NCBI GenBank assembly: GCA_003339415.1 | Contig: PDHQ01000061.1 | Location: 62,001-126,000, forward strand | Source of the DNA: Ophiocordyceps camponoti-saundersi (nom. inval.) | Lineage: Eukaryota > Ascomycota > Sordariomycetes > Hypocreales > Ophiocordycipitaceae | Length of the DNA: 64,000 nucleotides | Direction: 5' to 3' | In this document: one piece after another, positions 50,301-61,345 of the stretch | Numbering within the stretch: position 1 is the first letter of the stretch | Layout of the letters: every line of letters begins with the position of its first letter | Position numbers and translations under genes: made by a program | The notes under the pieces: model-generated | Seen by the model: only the letters and a program-made list of their open reading frames with translations | Told to the model about the DNA's origin: nothing | The model's database searches: none

Positions 50301-52378
50301 TAAGAATACGCTTTTTCGATTAATCGAGGAAGTTAATAAAGAGGCATAACTATTACCGATAGCGCCTATAACCTTAAATCTTCCTAGCGGCTAGGTTTAC
50401 GATACTAATAATTATAATAATCCTAACGAATTAGCTAGTAACCTATAGAATCTTTAGCCGACTAACCTAATACCTAAAAAACGACCTTCTTAATATTTAC
50501 GCGAGCGTAAGGCGTTAACCTTATCTTTTACCTCGATAGAATTAACGTAATAACGCTATAAGCGTTATTTAACGGAAGAGATCTACGGCACCGAGCTAAT
50601 AAGACGTTCGAAAAGGCTTATATAAGCTAATTTAGCTAGCGTTCTTAAACCCTCTTCGCTATACGTTTCCTTCGCCGATAAGGACGAATATATCGATTAG
50701 GCGCTTATAATAATTCTCTTAGCTCTAGCTACGGAAACCTTTATAGGTTATACCTTAAGTAATTATTATACTACGAAGAAGCTACCTAAATTTAATAAAC
50801 GATAAGTACCCGCGATAAAGAAAGAACTTAATAAGCTATATTAAAAGGGCGCCTAGGAGCTTATACTTAAGCCTTATAATATAAAGACCTTACCTAAGCG
50901 ATAAGTATATATAAAGAAGCCTATTAAGGGCGTAGATCTAATAGCGAAAGCCCGCTAGGTTATTCGCGGAGATCGCGATCCTATAAATTAACTTATTAAA
51001 GACCTATATACTACTATAGCGTATTAGTCGTCTATACGGATCTTCCTTACCCTTATTATAATATAAGACCTTAAATAGGTAAAGTTTAATATTATAAATA
51101 CCTTTATTAACGCTAAATTAGATAAAGATATCTTTATCGAGTAGCTTTATAGCTTTAAGGATAAGTTAGGCCGCGTTTGCCGACTAAAAAGGGCTCTTTA
51201 TAGCTATTATACCTCGCCGCGCTAGTAGTTCGAGCGTGCAGCTAAAAATCTAGCTAATCGCGGATTTAAATAACTTAACTCTAAACTATACCTCTATCGC
51301 TACGCTAATAGTAGCCTCCTTATTCTTTATATAAACGATATCCTCCTTATAGCACCGATATAAGTATAGATTAATAATAAAGCCGTAATTCTTAACGAAT
51401 TATATAAGGTTAAATACCTTAGAGAGCCTTAGGAATTCCTTAGCCTTAAGTTCGATCGCGATCGTTAGGCCCGCACTATTCGAGTATATTAAACCTTTTT
51501 TACCCGTAAGATTCTTAAGCTATTCGATACTAATAATTTAAAGCCTACGAAGACGCCGTAGCTAATAAAATATATAATTCTTTACGACTAGAAAGAGGCC
51601 GAGATTACGATAGAGGCTACGATATAGTAGAAACAAATAGGCAGCTTTAATTAGCTAGCCCTAGGCATAAGGCCTAATATTACATATAGTATTAAGAAGC
51701 TATTAGAAGTAAATTCTTATCTAACTTACGCCTATCTAACTATAATAAAGTACCTTTTCTGCTATCTACGTAGCACGCTATCTCTTAGTATTATACTTAG
51801 AGGAGCGGTATATAGTAAGGACCTTTAGCTTCGCGTATATTCCGACATATCGTTCGCGGATAATTAGGTAACCCGCGCCTTAACGGCCGGGTTCGTTATC
51901 TTCCTCGCTAGTAGCCTTATCGCATAGCGCTTAAAGCGTTAAACCCTTATTACTATAAGTAGTATAAAGGCCGAATTTATAGCCCTTACGCCCGCTAAGC
52001 TTATAACGATCTAGCTCTCTAATATTATTCGAAATACTAGCTACGAATAAAAGAGGCCTCTTATAATATTTACTAATAGCTAGAACGCGAGGTTAGCTAT
52101 AATTAACCCGCTTAATAAGGCACGTACTAAGTATATTAATTTATAATATAAATAGATTATTTAAAGGTATTAGATAGGCTTCTTTAATTTATAGTAAATT
52201 AGTACGGAAGATATAATCGCAGATAGCCTAATAAAAGGTCTATAGGCGAATAAGTATTAGTAGTTCGTACGCTAGCTAAATTTAGCTATGCTAAGGAATA
52301 GGGGCGGCTCTAGTAGCCTAAATACTAAGAAATAATATCACGATAGTTATTCTTTAGCCTGCCCGGCCTTAGGGGCGG

Positions 52379-52542
52379 TATTATATAATATACCCTATAG
52401 TCTAGGCTATGCCCTACTTAGGGCTTAAGCCCGGTCAGGTTAGTATATTAGACACACTAAATTAGTATAGAGGGGCCACTAGAGTTAGACTTAGCATCAG
52501 CAATATCACTGCCCGATCCGTGACAGCGTGCGTGCCTCAATA
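52379..52542 (+). repeat. 3' LTR of Copia element 3
   Basis: 164 bp, starts TATTATATAATATACC (RIP-mutated inner end) and becomes unmutated toward the outer end (GTGACAGCGTGCGTGCCTCAATA). The AGAAG duplication follows. Confidence 0.95.
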
Positions 52543-52547
52543 AGAAG

Positions 52548-53125
52548 AGATATCTAACATGACCTCGAGCCGCAGTTTAGCATGGATACGATACCTGTCC
52601 GATACCTCGATCGAACACAGCCTCACTTCATCTATCCTTTCTTTCCTTTTCTCTCCAGTAAAATCGTCATAATCCTTCCTTCCCTCCCCTTCCACTACTC
52701 ACCCCCCCTCCTCTTCAGTGTGATACGACACGATTACGGCATTATCCCCCCCCCCAAAAAAACTGAACGGCCATCCTTGGCTCTCTGCTCTTCTCGTGCT
52801 TCATCCCTCCCCATCATCATCATCTATCATTACCCGTTCTCTTCCATGCTCTTCCCTGCTGGCATTGTTGATTCGAAACTTTTCGACTGACTAGCTATAA
52901 CCTTGCCCGCTCACTGAGCCAGGGATGGTAGATAACATCATAACCCCCTTTGACGTCTTTAACTCGAGCGCATGACTGCAGGAATAGTCTGCATTTAACG
53001 GCTTGCTTGTTTATTTCTCTTTCAACCTGCATTCTTTCTTTGTTGTCGCCGGCGTCTTTGCTTAGCATCTTTATTTCTTCCTTCCTCTACATCTCTCGTC
53101 GCCTATCACAAACGTCGCAGACATC
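52548..53125 (+). promoter_or_regulatory. Upstream region of the first MARVEL gene
   Basis: 578 bp, strongly pyrimidine-rich (TTTCTTTCC, CTTCCCTCCCC), as is common in fungal promoters and 5' UTRs. The ORF at 52,582-52,890 has no domain and is low in complexity. The gene start context is CATCATGGCC. Confidence 0.5.
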
Positions 53126-53695
53126 ATGGCCAGAGGTGGTGGCTTCGCAAGCCTCGCTGGCTACGCAACCTACATGCACATCGCTCTCGCCATCTTGCTC
53201 GTCATCGAGTTGGGCTTGACAGCTTTCAGTATGTCTCCGGCGATTCGTTACTACTAATGCTTGATACGGTGAACAGCGTTTTGACAGTACGAATTAGTTG
53301 TTAGCAGGACTAGTGATTACGGCACGCCTTCGTCGTTCAGCTTCATGCTCTTCACCACCCTCTGGTCGATGCTCGTCCTTGCCTACATCAGTCTTACGCC
53401 GCGGTATATGGCGCGCGCTTTTCACGCCCTCGCCGCGCTGGTCCTCGTAGGCCTGACAACACTATTTTGGTTCGCTGGCTCCATCGCCCTGGCTTCCTTC
53501 ATCGGCATCCCCGTATGCAGGGGAACGTATTGCACGACCACTCACTCGGCTCAGGCGGCCACCGCTTTCGGCTTCTTCATCTGGGCCATCTTCGCCGTTT
53601 TGGCTGCTTTGGATGGCATGGCTAATCTCAGAGGCGGAGGAGCTCGTGCTGATACGACGGGTAAGCCTGCTGCGCAGGTGCACGTTGCTGCTTGA
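53126..53695 (+). CDS. MARVEL-domain membrane protein 1
   Basis: A small four-span membrane protein with the MARVEL-like layout. Exon 1 (53,126-53,228) encodes MARGGGFASLAGYATYMHIA and the first span, ILLVIELGLTAF. Exon 2 (53,298-53,695) supplies three more spans (about residues 58-76, 80-105 and 128-148); the total is 166 residues. The acceptor AATTAG at 53,297 is chosen because it keeps the frame; the nearer GACAG does not. A Cys pair in the loop (CRGTYC) and a W in span 3 fit the family. MARVEL proteins act in membrane apposition and vesicle transport; the exact role is unknown. The neighbour at 54.2 kb is a second member. Confidence 0.75.
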
Positions 53696-54220
53696 TTCCA
53701 ACGTGAAGCATCTTCGTTTTTTTATTGTCCTTTTTCAGTTGCGGGAAAGACGGGAGGCTTGAGCCGGGAATATGGCTTCCTTTCTTTGACTGCCTGAGAC
53801 GAGAGAGACGGCGCGTATCTCCTCGTTGGCTGGCTTGTATATGTATATTTCGTATGGCTTCGTCCGTTTTATACCTCATGTCCCTGATCATTCTCGATGA
53901 ATCTGCCACGCTTCTTTTCTTTCTTTCTGTCTATCTACCTATCGGAATTTCCCCGGAACTGGACTGTTGACGCGGCATCATCATCGCAACCAACCACAGA
54001 GAGAGCAGATTTCAGCGTCAGCTCATCTCTTCCGTCCACGTGACACTGCACCCATCTACCATGCATCTATCATCAATATCAGCCGTTCGCTTCTGCCCTT
54101 TGTGTGTGATTTTCTTTACAAACCGAACCAACACCCAGAAAGCCTTTCTGAGACAAAGACGACAACGTCAAAGACTATTCTCCGACACCGAGACGAGACA
54201 GTCGCGGAGAGAGTAAAGCC
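53696..54220. other. Intergenic region between the two MARVEL genes
   Basis: 525 bp with no supported gene. It holds the 3' UTR of the first gene and the promoter of the second. Small ORFs at 53,725-53,970 and 53,967-54,224 lack domains. Confidence 0.5.
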
Positions 54221-55069
54221 ATGATCTTCGCTCTCGTGTTCGTGTGTACGCGCATCGCGCAAATCGTTACCCTGGTATGGACCTTTGTTTCCCTTCCCCG
54301 TTCAGCGGAGGAGGAGAAGAGAGGAGAAGAGAAGAGAGAGAAAGAGAGAGTAGCCGAGGATAAAGAGAAAGAAAAAGAAAGAGAGAGCAAAGAGAAGAGA
54401 AGAGAAGAGAAGAGAAGAAAAAGAATAGCACAAAATAGAAGCTGACTAGGCACTCCACCCAACGTCCAGATACCCATCATGGGCATGCTCGCCTGGTTCG
54501 TCAACATCTTCGTCAGCAACAACGCGCTCACGCCAGACTCGATCCTCATCCTCTTCATCACCACCGTCCTGGCCCTAGCCTGGGCCGTCTTCACCCTTTT
54601 CAGCTACCACCGCTCGTCGGCAAACGCCCGCTTCGTCGCCCTGATCGACCTCGCCATCTGCGGGACGCTGATCGCGGCCGTCTATCAGTTGCGAGGCATT
54701 GCCTCCGCCGATTGCGTGCCGAACCCGTCGCCTCCTCGGTTCTGGGCTCCGCTGGTTGGCGTGCCGTCGGGCTTCGGTTGGGGATCGCCTGATAAGCCTT
54801 GTGCTATGCTCAAGGCAAGTTGGGCTTTTGCTATCATGAACATCATCTTCTTCTTCTTTACCGCCCTTGCTGCTTTCAGCCATGGGGATCACCTCAGTGC
54901 CCTGGCTTACGACGATGGTCGGTATCGCGAGACGGAGCGTCATCGTCATCATCACCACCGTCATCATCATCATCGCTCGCACTCGGACGGCGGACGCGTT
55001 CGCAGCCGTTCTCGACATAGCAGCAGCCATCGGAGCCCTCACTCGTACACCCGCCGTGTCTACGTCTAG
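54221..55069 (+). CDS. MARVEL-domain membrane protein 2 with His/Arg-rich tail
   Basis: Exon 1 (54,221-54,274) encodes MIFALVFVCTRIAQIVTL; after a 195-bp intron (GTATGG...GTCCAG) exon 2 (54,470-55,069) continues IPIMGMLAWFVN, for a total of 217 residues. Four hydrophobic spans are visible: about residues 1-28, 38-56 (ILILFITTVLALAWAVFTLF), 67-85 and 125-145 (ASWAFAIMNIIFFFFTALAAF). A Cys-containing loop precedes the last span. The cytosolic tail after YDDGRYRETE is a His-rich run (HRHHHHRHHHHRSH) followed by an Arg/Ser stretch ending YTRRVYV. The same family as its upstream neighbour suggests an old tandem duplication. The intron is unusually long and purine-rich. Confidence 0.75.
54304..54424 (+). 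repeat. GA-rich purine tract in the intron
   Basis: About 120 bp of GAGAAGAGA-type repeats, nearly all purine on the plus strand, inside the intron of the second MARVEL gene. The minus-strand poly-Ser/Leu/Phe ORFs over it are artefacts. Confidence 0.9.
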
Positions 55070-55378
55070 CGGCACCTTTTGACCTCTTTCATCTTCTTCT
55101 TCTCCATCTCAATTCTCGGCGATTGACTTGACAAAAGGAACGCCTTTTGTTCTTCTTCTGTATTTCTTTGACTCATGTCCGTCATGTCTTGAATAGGGTG
55201 TAATGGTCAAGGAAAGCGGGAACCAGCCAGACAGCCATCTGTATGAGGCTTCAGAAGCTTCAGCTTTATATGTAATGCCGATTCCGGGTCGATTGGATTG
55301 CGGGGCCCAGAACGAGAGATGTGCAACTTCGTCCGTCGCCTTCGCAACGAGCCGTCGGTGAAGATAGAAAGAAGAAGC
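55070..55378. other. Convergent 3' region
   Basis: 309 bp between the stop of the MARVEL 2 gene (plus) and the stop of dph2 (minus). It contains CTTCTTCTTCTTCTCC runs and presumably both 3' UTRs. No gene is seen. Confidence 0.5.
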
Positions 55379-56950
55379 TCATCGCCTTGACGCCTCTTCG
55401 TCGTCGCCGCCGACACGATAGCCTCGCGCGATACCCCCCCTGCCCTCGACCAGCGCCGTACTCGCCTCGGAGTCAAAGTCGCTGCCCAGGCCCTGCCACG
55501 TCCGGCCCGTCCGCAGGAACTCGGCTCCGGGACTGGCCACGCCTCCTATGCTCGCTATCTGGCCTGCGCATCTGACCGCTACAGCCGTCGAGTCGCCCGC
55601 GCTGGAGGGGCCGGACCGTCGCGTCAGCCGCATCGGCCGGCTGTGGCTGACGAGCCGGCCGGTGCGGAGGTCAAACTCGGGCGGAAGCGACTCTTCTTCG
55701 TCGGTTCCGTCGTCGTTATTATCACTTGTCGCAGGGTCGCCATCGTCCTCGTCATCCAACGGCCTCAACTTCTCAATGCCCCCCCACCACTCGCCGCCCC
55801 ACGTGCGCCGGTCCTCGCGTGTCAGCGCCACCTCGAGCTCAAAGGGCGTCACCACCGGTCGCCAGTAAGCGGCGTCGTCCTCCACCAGACCGCTCTCCCA
55901 GCAGCCGACGGCGACCCAGCCATCAATCTCGGCGAAATTGGCGAGTTTGGCCGGGTTCAGCTTGCCGACTACTACAGTGTAGCTCTTCTTGCCGGCCTTG
56001 GCGATCTTGGACCGCAGCAAGTCGAGCGAAGACAGGTAGTTGCTCACGGATAGCGTGTTGACCAGGATGCCGATGACGCCCGCCGAGGCCAGTGTTAGCA
56101 CACGCGCATACCGTCGCCGCAACAAGCCGGCCGTCCGCGCCGCCGCATCGTCCTTGTCGGGGCTGCGCGCCGGCGATGGAGATCCGGGCGCAGGCGTCGC
56201 TAGCACATGCAGCGACGCGAAGCGCGAGTGTAGCGCCAGCAGTAGCGACTGCGGCGGATCGCCGAGATGGAAGAGCGAGTAAGCCGCCGCTTCGTCGTCG
56301 CGCAGAGGCAGTCTCCGGTTAGGTATCACAGCGGCGGGATCCCTGACGACCTCTGTCGCCACGACGCTATCGTAGCCGGCCGCATGCAGCTGCCGAACGA
56401 GGCCGTCGACATGATCCTGAAACAACAGATCGGCCATGATAACGGCCTTGACCGCTGCCCTATCTTGTTTCCCTTCGCCGTCTTGTAATGCGCGCTCGAG
56501 TTCGCGAAAGACGGCCTCGTGATCGAGCGAGTGCGACGTGTAGACGTATATGACAGGCAGCCGGCTGGTCGGACTGAGGCACGCTCTGCCATAGTGAACG
56601 ACGACATTGGCGTCGACGTGTTCGGCCGCCACCTCGTCGACACAGCAGGCGCTGTAGCTTGTGTCCGCCAGCACATGGATGCGCACCGAGGGGGGCAACT
56701 CGCGCTGTAAAAGGTCGACGACGCGCGGCGCATCGCCGAGCATCTCATCGGGGAACTGCAGCGCCACACATGTCCAGCCGCCGGCGCAGATCTCGGCCGC
56801 AGTCCGAGCCGTTTCGTACGTCGCTCGCAGAGTTTCCGATGAAGCCCGCGGTCGGGAGGCGACAGCAGCGGCCGGAGCCTGTGGATGTTGGCGGAGGGCG
56901 CAGTCGTCGGGTGTCGACAATTGGGGTGGCGCGGTGAGGGGAACGGTCAT
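55379..56950 (-). CDS. dph2: Diphthamide biosynthesis protein Dph2
   Basis: A subunit of the Dph1-Dph2 iron-sulfur complex that transfers a 3-amino-3-carboxypropyl group to a histidine of elongation factor 2, the first diphthamide step. Single exon, 523 residues, the usual size. Domain 1 shows VALQFPDEM (62-70), [17 protein letters not shown] (95-111) and [11 protein letters not shown] (116-126), with candidate cluster cysteines at 102, 103 and 124. Domain 3 has [12 protein letters not shown] (345-356) with Cys350 and [12 protein letters not shown] (365-376). [15 protein letters not shown] resembles Dph2 more than Dph1. The C-terminal tail is acidic and of low complexity. Divergent from msh6, with 744 bp between the starts. 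Confidence 0.93.
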   Translation of the reverse strand: MTVPLTAPPQLSTPDDCALRQHPQAPAAAVASRPRASSETLRATYETARTAAEICAGGWTCVALQFPDEMLGDAPRVVDLLQRELPPSVRIHVLADTSYSACCVDEVAAEHVDANVVVHYGRACLSPTSRLPVIYVYTSHSLDHEAVFRELERALQDGEGKQDRAAVKAVIMADLLFQDHVDGLVRQLHAAGYDSVVATEVVRDPAAVIPNRRLPLRDDEAAAYSLFHLGDPPQSLLLALHSRFASLHVLATPAPGSPSPARSPDKDDAAARTAGLLRRRYARVLTLASAGVIGILVNTLSVSNYLSSLDLLRSKIAKAGKKSYTVVVGKLNPAKLANFAEIDGWVAVGCWESGLVEDDAAYWRPVVTPFELEVALTREDRRTWGGEWWGGIEKLRPLDDEDDGDPATSDNNDDGTDEEESLPPEFDLRTGRLVSHSRPMRLTRRSGPSSAGDSTAVAVRCAGQIASIGGVASPGAEFLRTGRTWQGLGSDFDSEASTALVEGRGGIARGYRVGGDDEEASRR

Positions 56951-57694
56951 TGCGGAGATGGTTTCTTCGTCTCCTTCCGTTTATATATATCAAGGTTGCT
57001 TCTGTGTGGGAGAGCGTTGCGAAGGCATATCGGTCGACGAGGCTCGGTCATGGGGATTGGCTGTAGTGCGTCAGGGTCAGGATACGGGGGTTCGCAGTTC
57101 TTTTCTCTTAGCATCCAGAGCGGCAGTACAATTTTCCGGCACCTCATTCTATCAATCCACGCCTCTGGGGGGCTCTTCTACGGATACAGTCCGTAGAAAG
57201 GGGGGAAAATTATATCTGACGTTATGCCCGTCTCTCCAGCGGCTACCTGTCGTTGAGTGTAGTGCCCCTGCTTTGATGGACTGGATATAACCAGCTGGAT
57301 GCATGTAATTCCGTTCCTCTCGAGGTCAGGTTATACCTACCTACCTCCTACCTACCTACTTCCCACAGTGTGAGAGGTCTCATCCTACTTTACGCGTATG
57401 CGCGCGCTGCATGCCTTGGCGGATGTCGCGCGACACAGTGAAAGCGACGACTTTGGGCGCGGTATGTACAGTGCCAGTAAGACCGTACGCACCCGCGCTC
57501 TTCATTAGACGCGACGCGACGTCAAAATTTCCTTCCACATCCCTCTTAGACCCCCAACTGACTGCCTCTCGATTCTACACGTAAGAATTGGTCAATGCTC
57601 CCGCTCTTCTCGTCAGTTCTTCACATCTCATCAATCTCTCCTTCTCTTCTCTGTCTTATCGTCTCAAATCGAGACGATTCGTCGTCCGCCCAAC
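56951..57694. promoter_or_regulatory. Divergent promoter region of dph2 and msh6
   Basis: 744 bp between the two start codons. It contains CCTACCTACCTCCTACCTACCTAC (about 57,334-57,360), a GC-rich stretch with GCGCGC and GTCGCGCG (57,385-57,445), and ACGCGACGCGACGTC near 57,510. ORFs here (56,661-57,290 and others) overlap the start of dph2 on the opposite strand and have no domains. Confidence 0.55.
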
Positions 57695-60600
57695 ATGGCT
57701 GGCTCCGCCCGCACACCCGCGAGACCCCCGCCAAAGCTATCCGCCTCGGCCTCATCGTCCAAGCAGCGCTCCATCGCCTCCTTCTTCCAGCAATCCTCTC
57801 CCGCGCCTCGGCCCAAGGTCTCTCCCGCTCCTAATGATGCCTGTCTGCAAGAGTCCACCAAGGCCAACTCTCTCCCCAAGCCCAAGCCTGAGCCTTCGTC
57901 AAAGCTCTCCACCCCAGTGCCCAGCAGCGACGCTATCGAGCCGCCCGACGAGAATCTGCGCACTGTCGGTAACCATTCGAGCCCCTCTCGGAAAGTGCGT
58001 CTGCCCAATCACTCCTTATCACCCGTTGCAATCGTGCCTGGTCTCGAACTTACCCTCCCCTTTTCGCTCGCTCAGGTCAAGAAAGCGATCAACTACGCAG
58101 AGTCCTCTGATGACGATGAACCCTTCTCTCGCGGCTCTACAATCTCCGCTCGCCGCCGCCGTCTCGGTAACAGCACGCGACCTGATGTCAAGGACGAGGA
58201 TGAGTACGACCTCAGGGATGAAGACGATGATGGTCTGCCTACTTGGCTCCTCCTCAAGTCTTCCCCCAAGCTGACCGTTCTTAAAGATGAAATGGCCGAC
58301 TTTGTCGTGTCCGATGCCTCCGACAGTCTACCCAAGAAGCGGAAGCGACCTTCCAACAGGCCCCAGGTAGCCAGGAAGCGTTCCAATGTGTCACCCCCAA
58401 GTGCCTCGTCCTCAAGCACTCCGCCAGAAGTTGCTGCCCATGACGATGGCGACATCCCCGACAAACCCTCGACCGCGATGCAATGGAGCTACGATCCCGA
58501 GTCGGCAGACAAGCGCCCCGTAACCAAGCCTGCCGCTCGCGCCGCTCAAGACAAAAAGATCAAGGAGAAGGCGCACACGCGTGAGCCCGAGGAGCGCTAC
58601 CCCTGGCTAGCCAACATTCGTGACAAGGACAAGCGCGCTCCTGGCGATGCAGAGTACGATCCGAGGACCATCTTCATTCCACCTCTCGCCTGGAATAAGT
58701 TCTCACCCTTTGAAAAGCAGTATTGGGAGATCAAGCAGAATCTATGGGACACCATTGTCTTCTTCAAAAAGGGCAAATTTTACGAGCTGTATGAAAAGGA
58801 CGCCACCATCGGTCATCAAGAGTTTGACTTCAAGATGACGGACAGGGTCAACATGCGCATGGTCGGCGTTCCCGAGAGCTCTTTGGACCACTGGGTCAAT
58901 CAGTTCATCGCCAAGCAGTACAAGGTTGCCCGCGTCGACCAGATGGAGACCAACCTGGGCAAGGAAATGCGGGAGCGCCAGGACAAGAGCGGCAAAAAGG
59001 CCGACAAGGTCATCTCGCGCCAGCTTGCCTGCGTCTTGACCGCCGGGACGCTTGTCGACGGCGGCATGCTCCAGGATGATATGGCGGCCTATTGCCTCGC
59101 CATCAAGGAGTCCATCGTCGACGGCGCTCCGGCCTTCGGCGTAGCCTTTGTCGACACTGCCACCGGCCGCTTCTGCCTGTCAGGCTTCGTCGACGACACC
59201 GAACTGACCCGGTTCGAGACGCTCATCGCCCAGACGGCGCCGCGCGAGCTGGTGCTGGAAAAGTCTTGTCTGTCGACCCGCGCCCGGCGGGTGCTTAAGA
59301 ACAACACGAGCCCGACCACCATCTGGACCCAGCTGAGGCCCGGGTCCGAGTTCTGGGACGCCGACACGTCGCGCAGGGAGCTCAGTTGCGGCGACTACTT
59401 TGGCGAGGAGGCCTGGCCCGAGGCGCTGCAGAAGCACCAAGACGACGACGCCGTCATGTCCGCCCTGGGCGCCCTCGTCTCCTACCTCAAGTTCCTCAAG
59501 CTAGAACAACCGCTACTGTCTCAAGGCAACTTTGAGACTTACAGCCCGATCCAGAGCCGGGGCACGCTTGTGCTCGACGGGCAGACGCTGGCCAACCTCG
59601 AGATATTGGCCAACTCGGCCAATGGCGGCACCGATGGCACTCTGCATGGCCTCCTCAACCGATGCGTGACGCCGTTTGGCAAGCGTCTGTTCCGGCAATG
59701 GGTCGTACATCCTCTATGCGACGCGAATCGCATCAACGATCGGCTCGATGCCGTGGAGATGCTCAACGCCGATGCCTCGGTGCGCGAGCAGTTCGCATCA
59801 CAACTCGTCAAAATGCCGGACCTGGAGCGGCTTATCTCGCGCATCCACGCTGGCCGTTGCCGGGCTGAAGACTTCGTCCGCGTGCTCGAGGGCTTCGAGC
59901 AGATTGACTACACCATGAGCCTCCTCGGCGCCTTCAAGGGCGGCAGCGGACTCGTCGACGGACTGGTCGCGTCCATGCCGTGTCTCGACGAGCCCCTTGG
60001 CTACTGGAAGACGGCCTTTGACCGGCGGAGGGCGCGGGAGGCCAAGGTGCTGATCCCGGAGCGCGGCGTCGACGACGACTTCGATCAGAGCCTGGACCGG
60101 ATCGAGGCCATCAAGGGCCGGCTGGAGACGCTCCTCGTCGACACCAAGGTCCGACTTAAGTGCAAGACGCTGAGGTACGCCGACGTGGGCAAAGAAATTT
60201 ACCAGATGGAGGCGCCCAAGGCGGCCAAGGTGCCGGCCGACTGGCGGCAGATGTCGGCGACCAAGGACGTAAAGCGTTGGTACTTTCCAGGACTGACAGG
60301 GCTGGTACGGGAGCTGCAGGAAGCTGAGGAGACGCACTCACAGCTGGTGCGCGAAGTTGCGTCGCGCTTCTTCGCCAGGTTCGACGCCGACCACGACTCA
60401 TGGCTGCGGGCGATCCGGGTGGTGGCGCAGCTCGACTGCCTCGTCAGCCTGGCCAGGGCGTCGGCCGGCCTGGGCCAGCCTAGCTGCCGGCCAGTCTTCG
60501 TCGAGTCGGAGAGGAGCGTGGTGGAGTTTGAGGGGCTGAGGCACCCGTGCATGGCGGACGCTGTCGACGACTTCATCGCCAACGATGTCAAGCTCGGCGG

Positions 60601-61345
60601 CGACGTGCCCAAGATGACGCTGCTGACGGGGGCTAACGCGGCCGGCAAGTCGACGGTGCTGCGCATGTCGTGCGTGGCCGTCATCATGGCGCAGATGGGG
60701 TGCCTCGTGCCGGCATCGTCGGCGCGATTGACGCCCGTGGACCGGATCATGTCGCGACTTGGCGCCAACGACAACATCATGGCGGCGCAGTCGACCTTTT
60801 TCGTCGAGCTGGCCGAGACGAAGAAGATGCTGTCCGAAGCAACGCCGCGGTCGCTCGTCATACTCGACGAGCTGGGCAGGGGAACCAGCTCCTACGACGG
60901 AGTGGCGGTGGCTCAGGCGGTACTTCATCACGTCGCGACGCACGTTGGCTGTGTCGGCTTCTTCGCGACGCACTACCATTCGCTGGCGACCGAGTTCGAG
61001 AGCCATCCGGAGATTCAGCCGCGGCGGATGCAGATCCACGTCGACGAGGCCGAGCGGCGAGTCACTTTTTTATACCGGCTGGAAGACGGCGTAGCGGAGG
61101 GCAGCTTCGGCATGCACTGCGCCTCCATGTGCGGCATTGCCCGGCAGGTGGTGGATAGGGCCGAGGTGGCGGCCAAGGAATGGGAGCACACGAGCCGGCT
61201 CAAAGAGAGCCTGGAGAAGGCCAAGATGGGCTGTTACATGCCGCTCGGCATCCTGAGTGACGTCGGCTCGATTCTGGGCGACAGAGGGGACGTGGGCGCA
61301 GGAGGAGTCGAGGTGCTACTGCGAGCCATTGAGTGCCTAAACTGA
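57695..61345 (+). CDS. msh6: DNA mismatch repair protein Msh6
   Basis: A single-exon 1216-residue MutS homologue that pairs with Msh2 (MutS-alpha) and recognises base-base mismatches and small loops. A PIP box for PCNA binding lies at residues 24-31 (QRSIASFF). A long disordered acidic/basic region follows. The mismatch-binding loop GKFYELYE has Phe362 and Glu364. The connector, lever and clamp regions follow, then the ATPase with Walker A GANAAGKST (979-987), an Asp/Glu Walker B in LVILDELGRGTSSYDG (Asp1058, Glu1059) and FFATHYHSL. The C-terminal helix-turn-helix region is present. Length and domain order are normal for fungi. It is a likely intact gene. Confidence 0.97.
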   Translation: MAGSARTPARPPPKLSASASSSKQRSIASFFQQSSPAPRPKVSPAPNDACLQESTKANSLPKPKPEPSSKLSTPVPSSDAIEPPDENLRTVGNHSSPSRKVRLPNHSLSPVAIVPGLELTLPFSLAQVKKAINYAESSDDDEPFSRGSTISARRRRLGNSTRPDVKDEDEYDLRDEDDDGLPTWLLLKSSPKLTVLKDEMADFVVSDASDSLPKKRKRPSNRPQVARKRSNVSPPSASSSSTPPEVAAHDDGDIPDKPSTAMQWSYDPESADKRPVTKPAARAAQDKKIKEKAHTREPEERYPWLANIRDKDKRAPGDAEYDPRTIFIPPLAWNKFSPFEKQYWEIKQNLWDTIVFFKKGKFYELYEKDATIGHQEFDFKMTDRVNMRMVGVPESSLDHWVNQFIAKQYKVARVDQMETNLGKEMRERQDKSGKKADKVISRQLACVLTAGTLVDGGMLQDDMAAYCLAIKESIVDGAPAFGVAFVDTATGRFCLSGFVDDTELTRFETLIAQTAPRELVLEKSCLSTRARRVLKNNTSPTTIWTQLRPGSEFWDADTSRRELSCGDYFGEEAWPEALQKHQDDDAVMSALGALVSYLKFLKLEQPLLSQGNFETYSPIQSRGTLVLDGQTLANLEILANSANGGTDGTLHGLLNRCVTPFGKRLFRQWVVHPLCDANRINDRLDAVEMLNADASVREQFASQLVKMPDLERLISRIHAGRCRAEDFVRVLEGFEQIDYTMSLLGAFKGGSGLVDGLVASMPCLDEPLGYWKTAFDRRRAREAKVLIPERGVDDDFDQSLDRIEAIKGRLETLLVDTKVRLKCKTLRYADVGKEIYQMEAPKAAKVPADWRQMSATKDVKRWYFPGLTGLVRELQEAEETHSQLVREVASRFFARFDADHDSWLRAIRVVAQLDCLVSLARASAGLGQPSCRPVFVESERSVVEFEGLRHPCMADAVDDFIANDVKLGGDVPKMTLLTGANAAGKSTVLRMSCVAVIMAQMGCLVPASSARLTPVDRIMSRLGANDNIMAAQSTFFVELAETKKMLSEATPRSLVILDELGRGTSSYDGVAVAQAVLHHVATHVGCVGFFATHYHSLATEFESHPEIQPRRMQIHVDEAERRVTFLYRLEDGVAEGSFGMHCASMCGIARQVVDRAEVAAKEWEHTSRLKESLEKAKMGCYMPLGILSDVGSILGDRGDVGAGGVEVLLRAIECLN

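Larger units (their letters stand above)
47234..52542 (+). mobile_element. Ty1/Copia element, plus strand, RIP-killed
   Basis: Exact 164-bp LTRs (47,234-47,397 and 52,379-52,542) are flanked by AGAAG on both sides (47,229-47,233 and 52,543-52,547). The plus strand reads a full Copia gag-pol in one long frame interrupted only by RIP-type stops. There is a gag with a basic, Gly/Arg-rich tail (about 47,900-48,500) and a protease Asp region (IIYDSKARSYIFN, about 48,640). The integrase core (DAFTRFY, then ERAGRTLL; about 49,250-49,650) follows. RT motifs are RLKRALYS (about 51,180) and YxDD read as YIND at 51,328-51,339. The RNase H motif YSDISFADN lies near 51,838. At 5.3 kb it has the usual full length. 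It is dead. Confidence 0.92.

Noticed and set aside
55643..56053. Plus-strand ORFs within dph2
   Set aside because: Antisense shadows of a strongly conserved coding region.
57588..58274. 228-residue Pro/Ser-rich ORF overlapping the start of msh6
   Set aside because: Shadow frame; the msh6 frame has the PIP box and continues through the whole MutS protein.
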